Positions 42,280 to 52,911 are shown, counted from the stretch's first letter. The stretch: 64,000 nucleotides of DNA from Fibrella forsythiae (GCF_017353175.1 NZ_JAFMYW010000009.1:1-64000), one strand, 5' to 3'. Notes: a model not told the origin generated them from the sequence alone. Numbers and translations are program-made.

Positions 42280-45200
42280 ATGGTCGACTTACTACACAAG
42301 CACAACATTCCTCGTCTTGCGTCATGGTTATTGGCGGTAACCGGCACCGTGCTGCTCTACGCCAGCCCGTATGTAGCGCTGGCGCAACGAACGGGAAAAG
42401 ACTCAACTACGGTGGTTGCGCCTACCCTCCGACTCCTGGTCATTGACGAAAACGAAGAGCCGCTGACTGGCGTCAAGGTAACTAACCGAACCAGCGGTTT
42501 ATCGGTCATTTCAGACGGGATAACCGCCCTTGATCTGAGCAGCGCCAAAAAAGGCGACGTGCTCGACCTGTCGGCCTTCGGGTCAATCTTGAGTTCGTAT
42601 ACCGTGGGCGATAACATGGCGCCCGTTCTGGTGCTCAGCTCGAAGAACCCCGCCGTAGCCCGCCTGAAACCAGTACGGCTGCTGTTCAACACGGCTACTC
42701 GTGCCGACCTGACCTCGGCGTCGACCCAGGCGGTGTATAACAATGACCTGCAAAAAATGCCGGTTACGTCGGTGCTCAGCGCGCTGTCGGGGCGGTTGGC
42801 AGGTTTGGCCACCAACCAGTTCATCGGGCAGCCGGGCAATGATGGCACCCTCACTACGCTCCGCAACCAGAGCCCATTGGTGATCATCGACGGTATTCCC
42901 CGGCAGCTAACCGTGTTCGATCTGGAAGAGATCGAGTCGATTACGGCGCTGAAAGATGCGGTGTCGGGGGCCATGCTGGGTGTTCGTGGTTCCAACGGGG
43001 CGCTGGTCATCACCACCCGCCGGGGTTCACCCGCCCGTCAGCGTATATCGTTCACGGCCCAAACGGCCATTCAGCAGCCACTCCGGTTCCCAAATCCGCT
43101 GAACGCAGCCCAGTATGCCAGCCTGTATAACGAAGCCCTGCGCAACGATGGTCAGGCCCCGGTGTATTCGGATGCCGCCATTCAGGCCTATCAGGACGGG
43201 TCAGACCCGTACCGTTACCCAAACGTGAACTGGCGCGATCAGGTGACCAAGCCCTCGTCGCGGTTCGATCGATACACCTTCAGCGCGAGTGGCGGTAATA
43301 ACTTCTCGAAGTATTTCGTGTCGCTCGATCACATCAACCAGACCGGTCTGCTGCGCGAGAGTGACGCCAACAAGTACAACACGAACAACAACTTCCAGGC
43401 TTTCACTGTCCGCTCGAACGTCGATTTGCAGCTGAGTCCTAAACTCTCGGCGGGTATCTACCTGTTGGGCCGGATTCTGAACGGCAACGACGCCGGTTTC
43501 GGCACGGGCTCCATCCTGGCCAACGTGCTGCTGACGCCCAATAACGCTTACCCGGTCTTCAACCCGAACGGTTCGTATGGCGGTAGCCAGCAGTACCAGA
43601 CCAACATCTGGGCGCAGACCGTCGGCTCGGGCTATCAGCAGAACTTCAAGCGCGATATGCTGGCCGATTTCTACCTGAAACGGACGCTCGACGAACTGAC
43701 GCCGGGCCTCTGGGTACGTGCCATGGGATCATACTATGCCACGCTGTCGGAGAATATTTTCCGGGCTAAAACCTTCGCCGTTTTTCAGCGGAACATCTCG
43801 GCTACGGGTGCAGAAACCTACCAGCAATTTGGCAACAACGGCGATCAGGCAAACTCAAATGGTATTGATTACCAGGGTCGTTCCGATTATCTGGAATTCA
43901 CGCTGGGCTATGATCGCACGTTCGGTAACAACGGGTTCAACGCCCTGCTGCTGGCCAACCGGCAAAACTCGGTGACGGGTTCTGATCTGCCATACACCAT
44001 CACCGGTACGTCGGGACGGGCGTCGTACAACTACAAACAGAAGTACGTGCTTGAAGCCTCGTTCGGTCTGAACGGCTCGAACCGCTACCCGGATGGTGGA
44101 CGCACCAAGTATGGTTTCTTCCCGGCGGTGGGTGCAGCCTGGAACATCAACGAAGAAGATTTTCTGAAGCCGTACAACTGGCTGTCGTACCTGAAACTAT
44201 TCGGTTCATACGGCAAAACCGGCCTCGACAACCCCGGCTATTTCACCTACATCCAGCGGTATTTCGACAGTCCAAGTGCCGTATTCGGGACGGGCGCAGG
44301 TGGCAATACGTCGCTCACCGAACAGCCGATTGCCAATTACAATATCACCTGGGAAAAAGCCAACAAGCTGAATCTGGGCTTGCAGGGCGCGGTATTCAAT
44401 AACCACCTGGGCTTCACGGTTGAGTATTACAATATGAAGTTCTACGACCTGCTGATGCAGCGTGGCCGGAACACGACACTACTGGGCAACACGTACCCGG
44501 ACGAGAATATTGGCCAGAACCGCTACTCGGGTGTGGATCTGCAACTGAGTTTCCAGCAGGAGAAGAACGGTCTCAGCTATTACGCGACGGTGAACGCGGG
44601 TTTCCAGAACACGAAGGTGCTGTTCATGGATGAGGTTTTCCGGCCTTACGACTGGATGCAGCGTACCGGTCAGCGCGTTGGCCAGACCTTTGGCTACATT
44701 GCCGATGGCCTGTTTCAGACCGCCGAAGAAGTGAAAAACAGCGCAACGGTGGTGGGCTATACGCCGCAGCCCGGCGACATCAAGTACAAAGACCTGAACG
44801 GCGATGGCGTGATCGACCAGCTCGATCAGGCACCGATCGGCAACACGAAACCATCGATTCCGTTTGGCGCCAGCCTTGGTTTCCGCTGGAAAGGGTTCGA
44901 CGTGTCGGCGCTGGTGCAGGGTGTGGCCAACCGGACCATCTACATGCAGAGCGCGTCTACCTGGGCGTTCCAGAACAACGGATTCGGACAGGCCTACGAG
45001 CAGCACATCGACCGCTGGACACCGACCAACACCGACGCCACGTACCCACGCGTCTGGATCGGAACGAACGTGAACAACCAGGCTGTGTCGTCATACTGGA
45101 TGCGGTCGGGCGATTATGTGCGGCTGAAAAACGTGGAGATTGGCTACACCGTGCCTGTGCATCTGCTGAGCCGGATTCGCGTGCAGTCGATCCGGTTGTT

Positions 45201-45318
45201 TGCGAACGGTACCAATCTGCTGACGGCGAACAAAGATCAGACCATCGACCCCGAAAGCTACCTGAGCACGTACCCCGTGCAGCGCTTAATCAACGTCGGT
45301 CTTAACCTGAAACTCTAG
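42280..45318 (+). CDS. SusC/RagA-type TonB-linked outer-membrane transporter, first copy
   Basis: 1012 residues. Signal segment to ~36 (LLAVTGTVLLYASPYVALAQ). The usual carboxypeptidase-regulatory-like domain follows but is divergent (TLRLLVIDENEEPLTGVKVT). A plug domain spans ~150-260 (LSALSGRLAGLATNQF, SPLVIIDGIPRQLTVFDLEE, MLGVRGSNGALVITTRRG). The 22-strand barrel runs to the end, with PSIPFGASLGFRWKGFDVSA and a last strand LINVGLNLKL. It imports glycans together with the SusD lipoprotein encoded 32 bases downstream, powered by TonB. A second SusCD pair follows. The start is the first ATG after the promoter. Confidence 0.93.
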   Translation: MVDLLHKHNIPRLASWLLAVTGTVLLYASPYVALAQRTGKDSTTVVAPTLRLLVIDENEEPLTGVKVTNRTSGLSVISDGITALDLSSAKKGDVLDLSAFGSILSSYTVGDNMAPVLVLSSKNPAVARLKPVRLLFNTATRADLTSASTQAVYNNDLQKMPVTSVLSALSGRLAGLATNQFIGQPGNDGTLTTLRNQSPLVIIDGIPRQLTVFDLEEIESITALKDAVSGAMLGVRGSNGALVITTRRGSPARQRISFTAQTAIQQPLRFPNPLNAAQYASLYNEALRNDGQAPVYSDAAIQAYQDGSDPYRYPNVNWRDQVTKPSSRFDRYTFSASGGNNFSKYFVSLDHINQTGLLRESDANKYNTNNNFQAFTVRSNVDLQLSPKLSAGIYLLGRILNGNDAGFGTGSILANVLLTPNNAYPVFNPNGSYGGSQQYQTNIWAQTVGSGYQQNFKRDMLADFYLKRTLDELTPGLWVRAMGSYYATLSENIFRAKTFAVFQRNISATGAETYQQFGNNGDQANSNGIDYQGRSDYLEFTLGYDRTFGNNGFNALLLANRQNSVTGSDLPYTITGTSGRASYNYKQKYVLEASFGLNGSNRYPDGGRTKYGFFPAVGAAWNINEEDFLKPYNWLSYLKLFGSYGKTGLDNPGYFTYIQRYFDSPSAVFGTGAGGNTSLTEQPIANYNITWEKANKLNLGLQGAVFNNHLGFTVEYYNMKFYDLLMQRGRNTTLLGNTYPDENIGQNRYSGVDLQLSFQQEKNGLSYYATVNAGFQNTKVLFMDEVFRPYDWMQRTGQRVGQTFGYIADGLFQTAEEVKNSATVVGYTPQPGDIKYKDLNGDGVIDQLDQAPIGNTKPSIPFGASLGFRWKGFDVSALVQGVANRTIYMQSASTWAFQNNGFGQAYEQHIDRWTPTNTDATYPRVWIGTNVNNQAVSSYWMRSGDYVRLKNVEIGYTVPVHLLSRIRVQSIRLFANGTNLLTANKDQTIDPESYLSTYPVQRLINVGLNLKL

Positions 45319-45350
45319 GTGATCGCACCCGCGACCCGAGTAAACTTGTC

Positions 45351-47051
45351 ATGAGCATGTGTAAAAAACTATATATCAGCGTGTTGGTCGTGGCTCTGGC
45401 CATGATCGGAAGCGCTTGCGAGCGCGTAGAAACTGAACCCCGCGACTGGATCAAAGAAGATCTGGTGTGGGACGAAAAAGACCGGAACGCGACCCTGGCC
45501 GTTTTTTTTCTCAACGATATCTATAACTTCATTCCCGGCGGATTCAACCGGATTGGTACCGGCAACGGCGACTTCCTGGACGCGGGGGCGGGTGATGCCA
45601 TTCCATCGCGCATTGCCCGGCCCGTTGAATACTACACCAACGGATTCATTAGCGCGGTGAATAACCCCGACCCCTATTGGGGCAACAGCTACGCGGGCAT
45701 CCGGCGGGTTAATATTTTTCTGGCCAACATCGACCGCGTGCCTGCCACGGCCGCCAGCATCGTGACCTGGAAAGCCGAAGCCCGTTTCATTCGTGCTTAC
45801 CTGTACTTCGAACTGCTGAAACGCTACGGCGGCGTGCCCCTCATCGGCGACAAGATTTTCACTCTCAACGATGACCTGTCGCTGCCCCGGAACACGTTTG
45901 ATGAAACCGTCAACTACATCGTGGCCGAATGCGACGTGGTGAAAGCCGACCTGCGCAAAGAACCGGTTTCCGACAACGAATGGGGCCGGGTGCCACGCGG
46001 AGCAGCCATTGCCCTGAAAGGCCGAACGTTGCTGTATGCCGCCAGTCCGCTGTTCAACGGGGGAGGCGTAAGCACCGACGCCACGAAGAAGGCGCTGACG
46101 GGCTACCCGACCTTCGACGCTACCCGCTGGCAGAAAGCCGTTGACGCGGCCGCCGAACTCATCGCCCTGAACTACTACGCCCTGCAGCCGGTGTACAACA
46201 ACATCTTCGTGGTGAAGAAGAACACGGAGATCATTCTGGCCAAGCAATCGGGCAACAATACCAGCATCGAAAGCCTGAACGCGCCAGTGGGTTACGGATC
46301 GCCAACGGCCAGCCAGGGATTGACCAGCCCCACGCAAAACCTGGTCGACGCCTTCACGACCGACGCCGGTTTGCCCATCACCGACGCCGCATCGGGCTAC
46401 AACCCGCAGAACCCCTACGCCGCCCGCGACCCGCGTCTGGCCGTCACCGTTTTCGTGAACGGTCAGCGGTGGCTCCAGCGCAACGTGGAGACGTTCGACG
46501 GTGGCCGTGACCGGCCCGGTGGCAACATCGTGCAGACCCGGACGGGCTATTACCTGCGCAAGTTCATGGCCGACTTCTCGAACAACACGACCTATACGAA
46601 CCAGAGCCACAACTTCCCGCTGTTCCGCTACGCCGAAACGCTGCTGAACTACGCCGAGGCCCTGAACGAAGTGGGCCGCACGGAAGACGCCGTGAAGCAG
46701 GTAATCGAGATCCGCAAACGGGCGGGCATCAAAGCCGGAACGGCCAGCCGCTACGGCATTGCGTCGGGCATCAATCAGGCCGATCTGCGTGCACTGATCC
46801 AGAACGAACGCCGCGTGGAGCTGGCCTTTGAAGAGCACCGGTTCTGGGATGTTCGCCGCTGGAAAATTGCGGAGGCAACCCTGAATGCGCCACTGTTTGG
46901 CATGCAGATCACCCGCAGCGCAACCGGTACGCTGACCTACAACAAGGTGCAGGTAGGTACGTCCATCTTCTCGAAACGGCTCTATTACATGCCGTTACCG
47001 TACGACGAAACAACGAAGAACCTCAATCTGGTACAGAACGAGGGCTGGTAA
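45351..47051 (+). CDS. SusD/RagB-type glycan-binding lipoprotein, first copy
   Basis: 566 residues with a lipoprotein signal (LVVALAMIGSACE, lipobox Cys23). The TPR-like N-part has NNPDPYWGNSYAGIRRVNIF and FIRAYLYFELLKRYGGVPLI, and the C-terminal part holds FRYAETLLNYAEALNEVGRT, IEIRKRAGI and NERRVELAFEEHRFWDVRRW, the standard RagB/SusD signatures. It forms the lid on its SusC partner at the cell surface and binds the glycan. The start could also be the ATG two codons later. It lies in an operon with both susC genes. Confidence 0.93.
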   Translation: MSMCKKLYISVLVVALAMIGSACERVETEPRDWIKEDLVWDEKDRNATLAVFFLNDIYNFIPGGFNRIGTGNGDFLDAGAGDAIPSRIARPVEYYTNGFISAVNNPDPYWGNSYAGIRRVNIFLANIDRVPATAASIVTWKAEARFIRAYLYFELLKRYGGVPLIGDKIFTLNDDLSLPRNTFDETVNYIVAECDVVKADLRKEPVSDNEWGRVPRGAAIALKGRTLLYAASPLFNGGGVSTDATKKALTGYPTFDATRWQKAVDAAAELIALNYYALQPVYNNIFVVKKNTEIILAKQSGNNTSIESLNAPVGYGSPTASQGLTSPTQNLVDAFTTDAGLPITDAASGYNPQNPYAARDPRLAVTVFVNGQRWLQRNVETFDGGRDRPGGNIVQTRTGYYLRKFMADFSNNTTYTNQSHNFPLFRYAETLLNYAEALNEVGRTEDAVKQVIEIRKRAGIKAGTASRYGIASGINQADLRALIQNERRVELAFEEHRFWDVRRWKIAEATLNAPLFGMQITRSATGTLTYNKVQVGTSIFSKRLYYMPLPYDETTKNLNLVQNEGW

Positions 47052-47098
47052 GAACCGCCGTTCATGTCATGCTCTTTTCCTCTGTTTCCTTCTGAACT

Positions 47099-50000
47099 AT
47101 GAAAACACTAGTATTTATTCTGACTCTTCTCTCGGTACTCGCCAGCCAGGCTGTGTATGCCCAGGGTAGGGTGGTAAGCGGCGTTGTTTCCGACGCCAAA
47201 GAAACGTTGCCGGGCGTTACGGTCGTTGAAAAAGGCGCACCCACCAATGGTACCACCACCGACGCTAACGGACAGTACAAACTTACATTGCGCGGTCAGG
47301 GCAATGTGCTGGTATTCAGCTCGATCGGTTTTAAGCTGCAGGAAGTTCCGATCGGTAGTCGCAGTACGGTCAACGTAACGCTGGAGGCCGATGAGAACAG
47401 CCTCAACGAAGTCGTGGTGGTTGGTTACGGTGAACAGAAAAAACTCACCCTGACCGGCGCTATCAGCTCGGTAAGCGGTGCCGATATTCGGCAGAACCCC
47501 GCCGCCAGTTTGCAGAATACGCTGGCTGGTCGCCTGCCGGGTTTCTTCTCGCAGCAGCCATCTGGTCGGCCCGGTGCCGATGGGGCCAACTTCTACATCC
47601 GGGGCCTCAGTTCATACAACGGCAACAACCAGCCGCTGATCATTGTTGATGACATCCAGTTTTCGTACGATCAGTTTGCCCGCCTCGACCCCAACGAAAT
47701 CGAAAGTCTGTCGATCCTGAAAGATGCGTCGACGACGGCGATTTATGGGGTTCGGGGTGCCAACGGTGTTATCGTGGTCACGACCCGGCGTGGTAAAGAA
47801 GGCCCGCCGCAGATTGCGGTGCGTCTGGAATCGGCCCTGTCGCAGCCAACGATCATACCAACGTACCTGGACGCCTACAAAAGTGCCAGCCTGTATAACC
47901 AGGCGCAGATCAACGATAACACGGCCAACCCAAGCTCGACGTTCAAACCCCGCTTCACGGCCGAAGACCTGGAGCTGTTCCGCAATGGCAATGACCCCTA
48001 CGGGCACCCCAACGTGAACTGGAAAGACGCGCTCTTCAAGAAATTTGCCCAGCAGTACCGCGCCAACCTCGACCTGTCGGGCGGTACGCAGCGGGTAAAA
48101 TACTTTGTATCGGTGGGCTACCTGAATCAGGGCGGTATGCTGAAAGACTACGGGCAGGGGCAGGGTGTGAACAGCAACTACTCGTACGAGCGCTACAACT
48201 ACCGGTCGAACCTGGACATGAATGTGACCAAAACCCTTGACCTGCGCCTGGATCTGTATGGTAACTTCGGGCAGGTGAACACGCCGCAGGTGGGCAGTCC
48301 GTTCGGCTATAATGACCTGTTCTACGACTACAGCAGCTTCCTGACCCTGGCTCCGTTTGCCTACCCGCTCTACAATCCGGATGGATCGTATGGCTACAGC
48401 ACCTGGATTCGCAATGAGAATCCGAACTACAACGTCAACAACGTGATTGGGCGCCTGTCGTACTACGGCTACAACCGCAGTAATGAGAGTAACATCAACT
48501 TCATCGCGTCGGCCAAGCAGAAGCTGGGTTTCCTGGCCAAAGGTCTCGACATTCAGGGACGTGCCTCGTACACCAGCAACTACGCCTACACGCGCAGCAT
48601 GACCCGCGATCAGTTTCCGTCATTTATCTATAATTCGACCGCCAATACGTACGAAGCCCGCGACCCGAACGTGTACCGGGTGCGTCGTTTCTTCATCGGC
48701 TACGACCCCCGGAGCACGTCGCGGACGCTGAACATTCAGGCGATCATTAACTACGACCGCACGTTTGGGCAACACCACGTCTATGGTCTGGGCCTCTTTA
48801 ACCGGAACTCAACCACGGCGGCGAACGGCAACGCGATCTACAACTTCATTCCGAGCAACTTTCAGGGGTATTCGGTGCGGGCTGGCTACGATTACAAAGA
48901 CCGCTACCTGTTCCAGTTCAACGCCGCTTATAACGGCTCTGACCGGTTCGTGAGCGACAAGCGCTTCGGTTTCTTTCCGGCAGTATCGGCGGGGTGGAAC
49001 ATCTCGGAAGAGCCCTTCTTCAAGAATAACGTACGGGCCGTTGACTTCCTGAAAGTGCGCGGCTCCTACGGACTCGTGGGTAACGACGCCCTTGGCTCGT
49101 CGTTCAGCTACTATTATCAGCAGAACTACGCTAACAGTAACGGGGTAACCAACGCCGACTTTGGCTACTCAAGCAACAACTACACGGGTATTGTGGAAGG
49201 TACGCTGGCCAACAACGACGTAACCTGGGAGAAAGAGAACAAGCTCGACGTGGCGCTGGAGTTCGGCGTGTTAAACAGTCGCATCACCGGTAGCATCGAC
49301 TACTTCAACAATAACCGCTACGACATTCTGACCACGCGCGGCACCGTATCGGCCATTTTCGGGCAGGGGTTGCCGCCGGTGAACCTGGGTAAGGTAAACA
49401 ACCGGGGTTTCGAGCTGGAACTGGGCTACCAAAGCCCGGCCAACAAGCCGCTGTCGTTCTCGATCAAAGGCAACTACTCGTTCGCCAAGAACAAGATCGT
49501 GTTCCAGGATGAACCCTCGGCGCTGTATCCGTACCAGACCTTCACGGGCAACAGCATCGGGCAGCAGCGGGTGTACACATTTATCGGCTATTACAAAGAT
49601 GCCGCCGACATTGCCGCCAGCCCCAAAACGGCGGTGCCGGTTCAGCCCGGCGACCTGAAATACGCTGACCTAAACGGTGATGGCAAGATCGATGGCTTCG
49701 ACGCCTCGGTGAATGGATTCCCCAATACGCCTAACACGGTGTACGGCATCAACCTGGGGCTTCGCTACAAACGCCTCAGCTTCAGCGCCCTGTTTCAGGG
49801 TGCCCGCAACTTTAGTGTGCGTGGCGTAGCCGAATCGATCCGGGCGTTCTCATCGAATCTGACGGAGATTCACGAACAGGCCTGGACACCTGAACTGGGC
49901 GACAACGCCAAATATCCGCGCCTGACCCTACTGGGTGGTATCAGCGATCCGTCGGCGTTCCCGTCAACGTTCTGGCTCATTCCCGGCGACTACCTGCGGC

Positions 50001-50215
50001 TGCGGACGGCGCAGGTCAACTTCGAACTGCCCACCGAGTTCACCAAGCGACTGGGTATTAAAGAGGCGCGCATTTACGTCAACGGCGCTAACCTGTTCAC
50101 GATCACGAAATTGAGCAAACTCTACCAGCTCGACCCCGAGATCACGACCGCCACTGACCGCGCCAGCTACCCACCCCAACGACTGCTCAACTTCGGCGTA
50201 AGCGCCACGTTCTAA
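47099..50215 (+). CDS. SusC/RagA-type TonB-linked outer-membrane transporter, second copy
   Basis: 1038 residues. Signal peptide to ~22 (LLSVLASQAVYAQG), a canonical CarboxypepD_reg-like domain (VVSGVVSDAKETLPGVTVVE, TDANGQYKLTLRGQGNVLVF), the TonB-box-like region NEVVVVGYGEQKKLTLTGAI, a plug (~115-225, with NFYIRGLSSYNGNNQPLIIV and AIYGVRGANGVIVVTTRRG) and the barrel. Unlike the first copy, its N-terminal domain is standard. It starts 47 bases after the first susD and ends 14 bases before the second. Two transporters in one locus suggest uptake of two oligosaccharide forms. Confidence 0.95.
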   Translation: MKTLVFILTLLSVLASQAVYAQGRVVSGVVSDAKETLPGVTVVEKGAPTNGTTTDANGQYKLTLRGQGNVLVFSSIGFKLQEVPIGSRSTVNVTLEADENSLNEVVVVGYGEQKKLTLTGAISSVSGADIRQNPAASLQNTLAGRLPGFFSQQPSGRPGADGANFYIRGLSSYNGNNQPLIIVDDIQFSYDQFARLDPNEIESLSILKDASTTAIYGVRGANGVIVVTTRRGKEGPPQIAVRLESALSQPTIIPTYLDAYKSASLYNQAQINDNTANPSSTFKPRFTAEDLELFRNGNDPYGHPNVNWKDALFKKFAQQYRANLDLSGGTQRVKYFVSVGYLNQGGMLKDYGQGQGVNSNYSYERYNYRSNLDMNVTKTLDLRLDLYGNFGQVNTPQVGSPFGYNDLFYDYSSFLTLAPFAYPLYNPDGSYGYSTWIRNENPNYNVNNVIGRLSYYGYNRSNESNINFIASAKQKLGFLAKGLDIQGRASYTSNYAYTRSMTRDQFPSFIYNSTANTYEARDPNVYRVRRFFIGYDPRSTSRTLNIQAIINYDRTFGQHHVYGLGLFNRNSTTAANGNAIYNFIPSNFQGYSVRAGYDYKDRYLFQFNAAYNGSDRFVSDKRFGFFPAVSAGWNISEEPFFKNNVRAVDFLKVRGSYGLVGNDALGSSFSYYYQQNYANSNGVTNADFGYSSNNYTGIVEGTLANNDVTWEKENKLDVALEFGVLNSRITGSIDYFNNNRYDILTTRGTVSAIFGQGLPPVNLGKVNNRGFELELGYQSPANKPLSFSIKGNYSFAKNKIVFQDEPSALYPYQTFTGNSIGQQRVYTFIGYYKDAADIAASPKTAVPVQPGDLKYADLNGDGKIDGFDASVNGFPNTPNTVYGINLGLRYKRLSFSALFQGARNFSVRGVAESIRAFSSNLTEIHEQAWTPELGDNAKYPRLTLLGGISDPSAFPSTFWLIPGDYLRLRTAQVNFELPTEFTKRLGIKEARIYVNGANLFTITKLSKLYQLDPEITTATDRASYPPQRLLNFGVSATF

Positions 50216-50229
50216 GGCATTTCCTGACT

Positions 50230-51948
50230 ATGAAAAAGATACTGATCATACTTTTCCTCCTTACCGCCTCGGTGGCCTGCCAGCAGTCCGACGACTTTCT
50301 GGAGCCTAAAACGAGTGCGCTGACCGAAGAACTTGTCTTCACCGACAGCACCCGCACCATGGCGTTTCTGTCGCGGATCTACAGCGATATAGGCTTTAGC
50401 TTCGTGAAAGGCCGCTGGGATTCGCACGGCAACACGGAAGAAGCGACCGACGATGCTGAATACAAGTTTTCGGGACCGGGTCAGAAAGCTGTTGTGCTCT
50501 ACAGCGGCACCGTCAGCCCCACCAACTTCCCGTTCTTCGAGTTCTGGTCGACGCCCTACAACAATATCCGGCGCGTCAATCTGCTGCTCGAAAAGCTGCC
50601 CGGCACGCCCCTGTCGGCGCCGCTGAAAGCACGTATGGCCGCCGAAGCCCGGTTTCTGCGGGCCTGGTACTACGACTGGCTGTTGATCAGTTTTGGCGGT
50701 GTGCCCCTGATTGGCGATAAGGTGTTCGACATCGAAGACTTCATCAACCAGCCCCGCAACTCGTATGCGGAGTGCGTAACGTACCTGACCACTGAACTCG
50801 ACGCCGCCGCCGCGCTACTGCCAGCAGCCACCGATTATTCGGAGCAGAATTATGGCCGGGTAACGAAAGGGGCCTGTCTGGCCTTGAAATCGCGGATTTT
50901 GCTACAGGCCGCCAGCCCGCTCTTCAATGGAGGGGCAGAAACGACGGATGCCGAACTGGCCAAGATCGTAAGCACGCCCACCTACGATGCCTCGCTCTGG
51001 CAAAAAGCGGCCGACGCGGCGCAGGCGGTAATCAACACAGGTACGTATTCGCTGAATGTCGACAACGCCACGGCTCCGGGTTACGGTTTTTCGCAGGTGT
51101 TCCTGAAGCGGGTCAACTCCGAATACATCGTGTTCCAGAACCGGGGTGCCAACCGCGACATGGAAGGGTTTTATAATCCGGCGTCGCGCGGGGGAGCCAA
51201 CAACGCCATGCCCACGCATAACCTGGCCGAGGCTTTCCCGATGCGTAACGGCAAACCCATCACCGATGCCACGTCGGGTTACGACCCGAAGAACCCATAC
51301 CTGAACCGTGACCCACGGTTTGGCTACAGCATCATCTACAACGAATCGCCGTATTACCTGCCATCGGCCAACGCCTTGTCGCCTGTATTGACCTACGAAA
51401 ATGCCCCGACCGACGGGTTCACATCGGCGGGTCAGACAACGGGGTACTACAGCCGGAAGATGTGCGACGTGAATATTTCGGCCAACAGCAGCTTCAATAC
51501 CAACCGGGGATGGCCGTTGCTCCGCTACGCCGAAATACTGCTAAACTACGCCGAAGCGATCAACGAAGCCGGACAGCCAGCGCTGGCGTATCCCAAGCTG
51601 ATCGAACTGCGGAGCCGGGCGGGTATTCTGCCGGGATCGGATAATCTGTACGGCCTGAAAGCCAACATGACCAAGGAGGAAATGCGCGAAGTGGTTCGTA
51701 CCGAGCGCCGCATTGAACTGGCCTTTGAAGATCACCGCTGGAATGACATCCGTCGCTGGAAAACGGCTATGGTGGTCAACAACGGTTTCAACAAGCGGAT
51801 CCGGATCGTAAAATCGGGCACAACCTATACCTACGAGGTGGTCAACTCGATTCGTCAGCATAACTTCCGCCCCGAAATGTACCTGCTCCCCATTCCCGAT
51901 TCAGAAGTACGCAAAGCCCCGGCGATGCGTCAGAATCCGGGGTGGTAG
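50230..51948 (+). CDS. SusD/RagB-type glycan-binding lipoprotein, second copy
   Basis: 572 residues with lipoprotein signal MKKILIILFLLTASVAC (Cys17). SusD signatures are WSTPYNNIRRVNLLLEKLPG, ARFLRAWYYDWLLISFGGVP, LRYAEILLNYAEAINEAGQP and TERRIELAFEDHRWNDIRRW. It shares its architecture with the first copy but differs in most surface loops, as expected for binding another part of the same glycan. It starts 14 bases after the second susC stop. The glycosidase genes follow after a ~120-base gap. Confidence 0.95.
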   Translation: MKKILIILFLLTASVACQQSDDFLEPKTSALTEELVFTDSTRTMAFLSRIYSDIGFSFVKGRWDSHGNTEEATDDAEYKFSGPGQKAVVLYSGTVSPTNFPFFEFWSTPYNNIRRVNLLLEKLPGTPLSAPLKARMAAEARFLRAWYYDWLLISFGGVPLIGDKVFDIEDFINQPRNSYAECVTYLTTELDAAAALLPAATDYSEQNYGRVTKGACLALKSRILLQAASPLFNGGAETTDAELAKIVSTPTYDASLWQKAADAAQAVINTGTYSLNVDNATAPGYGFSQVFLKRVNSEYIVFQNRGANRDMEGFYNPASRGGANNAMPTHNLAEAFPMRNGKPITDATSGYDPKNPYLNRDPRFGYSIIYNESPYYLPSANALSPVLTYENAPTDGFTSAGQTTGYYSRKMCDVNISANSSFNTNRGWPLLRYAEILLNYAEAINEAGQPALAYPKLIELRSRAGILPGSDNLYGLKANMTKEEMREVVRTERRIELAFEDHRWNDIRRWKTAMVVNNGFNKRIRIVKSGTTYTYEVVNSIRQHNFRPEMYLLPIPDSEVRKAPAMRQNPGW

Positions 51949-52068
51949 GGGAGTGCAATATATTGGTTAACAGTAAATTGCGTTTGCGGATTGCTTCGCG
52001 TATGGATAGCTTCGCGAGACGTGCCCTTCGACAAGCCACACAGCAAAAAACTTTTCAACAACTATCCA

Positions 52069-52887
52069 GTGAACCGGTTCCTCTTCTTCACCTTATTGCT
52101 GCTAACCCAAGCCAGCTACGGTCAGCCAACTGACTGGAAACTGGTGTGGTCCGACGAATTCAACACCGACGGCGCGCCTGACCCGAAGAACTGGACGTTC
52201 GAGCAAGGGTTTACCCGAAACCACGAATTACAGTGGTATCAGCCGGATAACGCCCGCTGTGAAAACGGCCTGCTCATCATCGAAGCTCGGAAAGAGAGTC
52301 GCCCCAATCCGAATTACCAGCCCGATAGCCGGAACTGGAAAACCAACCGTCCGACCATTGATTACTCGGCGGCAAGCCTGCAAACGAACGGACTACACAG
52401 CTGGCAATATGGCCGCTTCGAGATGCGGGGCCGAATCGACACCAGTCCCGGTCTCTGGCCTGCCTTCTGGACGCTCGGTGTGGCGGGCGAGTGGCCTTCC
52501 AACGGCGAGATCGACATTATGGAATATTACCGGGACATGCTGCTGGCGAACGTCGCCTGGGGAACGTCGAAAAAATACACGGCCAAATGGAGTACCACCA
52601 AAAAGCCGATGGCATCATTCAACGACCCGAACTGGTCTACCAAATTCCACGTCTGGCGTATGGATTGGGACGAAACGGCCATTCGTCTCTACGTAGATGA
52701 TCAGTTGCTGAACGAGGTGATGCTCACCGAAACGATCAATCAGGATGGCACCGGGAAGAACCCATTCCGCCAGCCACATTATATCCTGCTGAACCTAGCC
52801 ATCGGCGGCGATAACGGCGGCGACCCAGCATCCACCAAATTTCCAAACCGGTACGAGGTTGATTATGTGCGGGTGTATCAGAAGTAA
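52069..52887 (+). CDS. Glycoside hydrolase family 16 enzyme
   Basis: 272 residues from a GTG that gives a proper signal peptide (VNRFLFFTLLLLTQASYGQ); upstream in-frame sequence is Arg/Asp-rich and unlike an export signal. The GH16 active site is GEIDIMEY (Glu147 nucleophile, Asp149, Glu152 acid/base). LVWSDEFNTDGAPDPKNWTF, GRFEMRGRIDTSPGLWPAFW and IFLNLAIGG-like strands complete the jelly roll. Family members cleave beta-1,3 or beta-1,4 glucans and galactans. With the GH43 and GH105 genes next door, an endo-acting galactanase is plausible, a laminarinase equally so from motifs alone. No lipobox, so periplasmic or secreted. Confidence 0.9.
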   Translation: MNRFLFFTLLLLTQASYGQPTDWKLVWSDEFNTDGAPDPKNWTFEQGFTRNHELQWYQPDNARCENGLLIIEARKESRPNPNYQPDSRNWKTNRPTIDYSAASLQTNGLHSWQYGRFEMRGRIDTSPGLWPAFWTLGVAGEWPSNGEIDIMEYYRDMLLANVAWGTSKKYTAKWSTTKKPMASFNDPNWSTKFHVWRMDWDETAIRLYVDDQLLNEVMLTETINQDGTGKNPFRQPHYILLNLAIGGDNGGDPASTKFPNRYEVDYVRVYQK

Positions 52888-52911
52888 GCTGAGTACGTTG
52901 CTTTTGTGATG

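Noticed and set aside
45369-46838. A 489-codon open frame on the minus strand, antisense to the first susD
   Set aside because: It mirrors the codon pattern of susD, has no start context or recognisable domain, and susD is certain. Long antisense frames are common in GC-rich genes.
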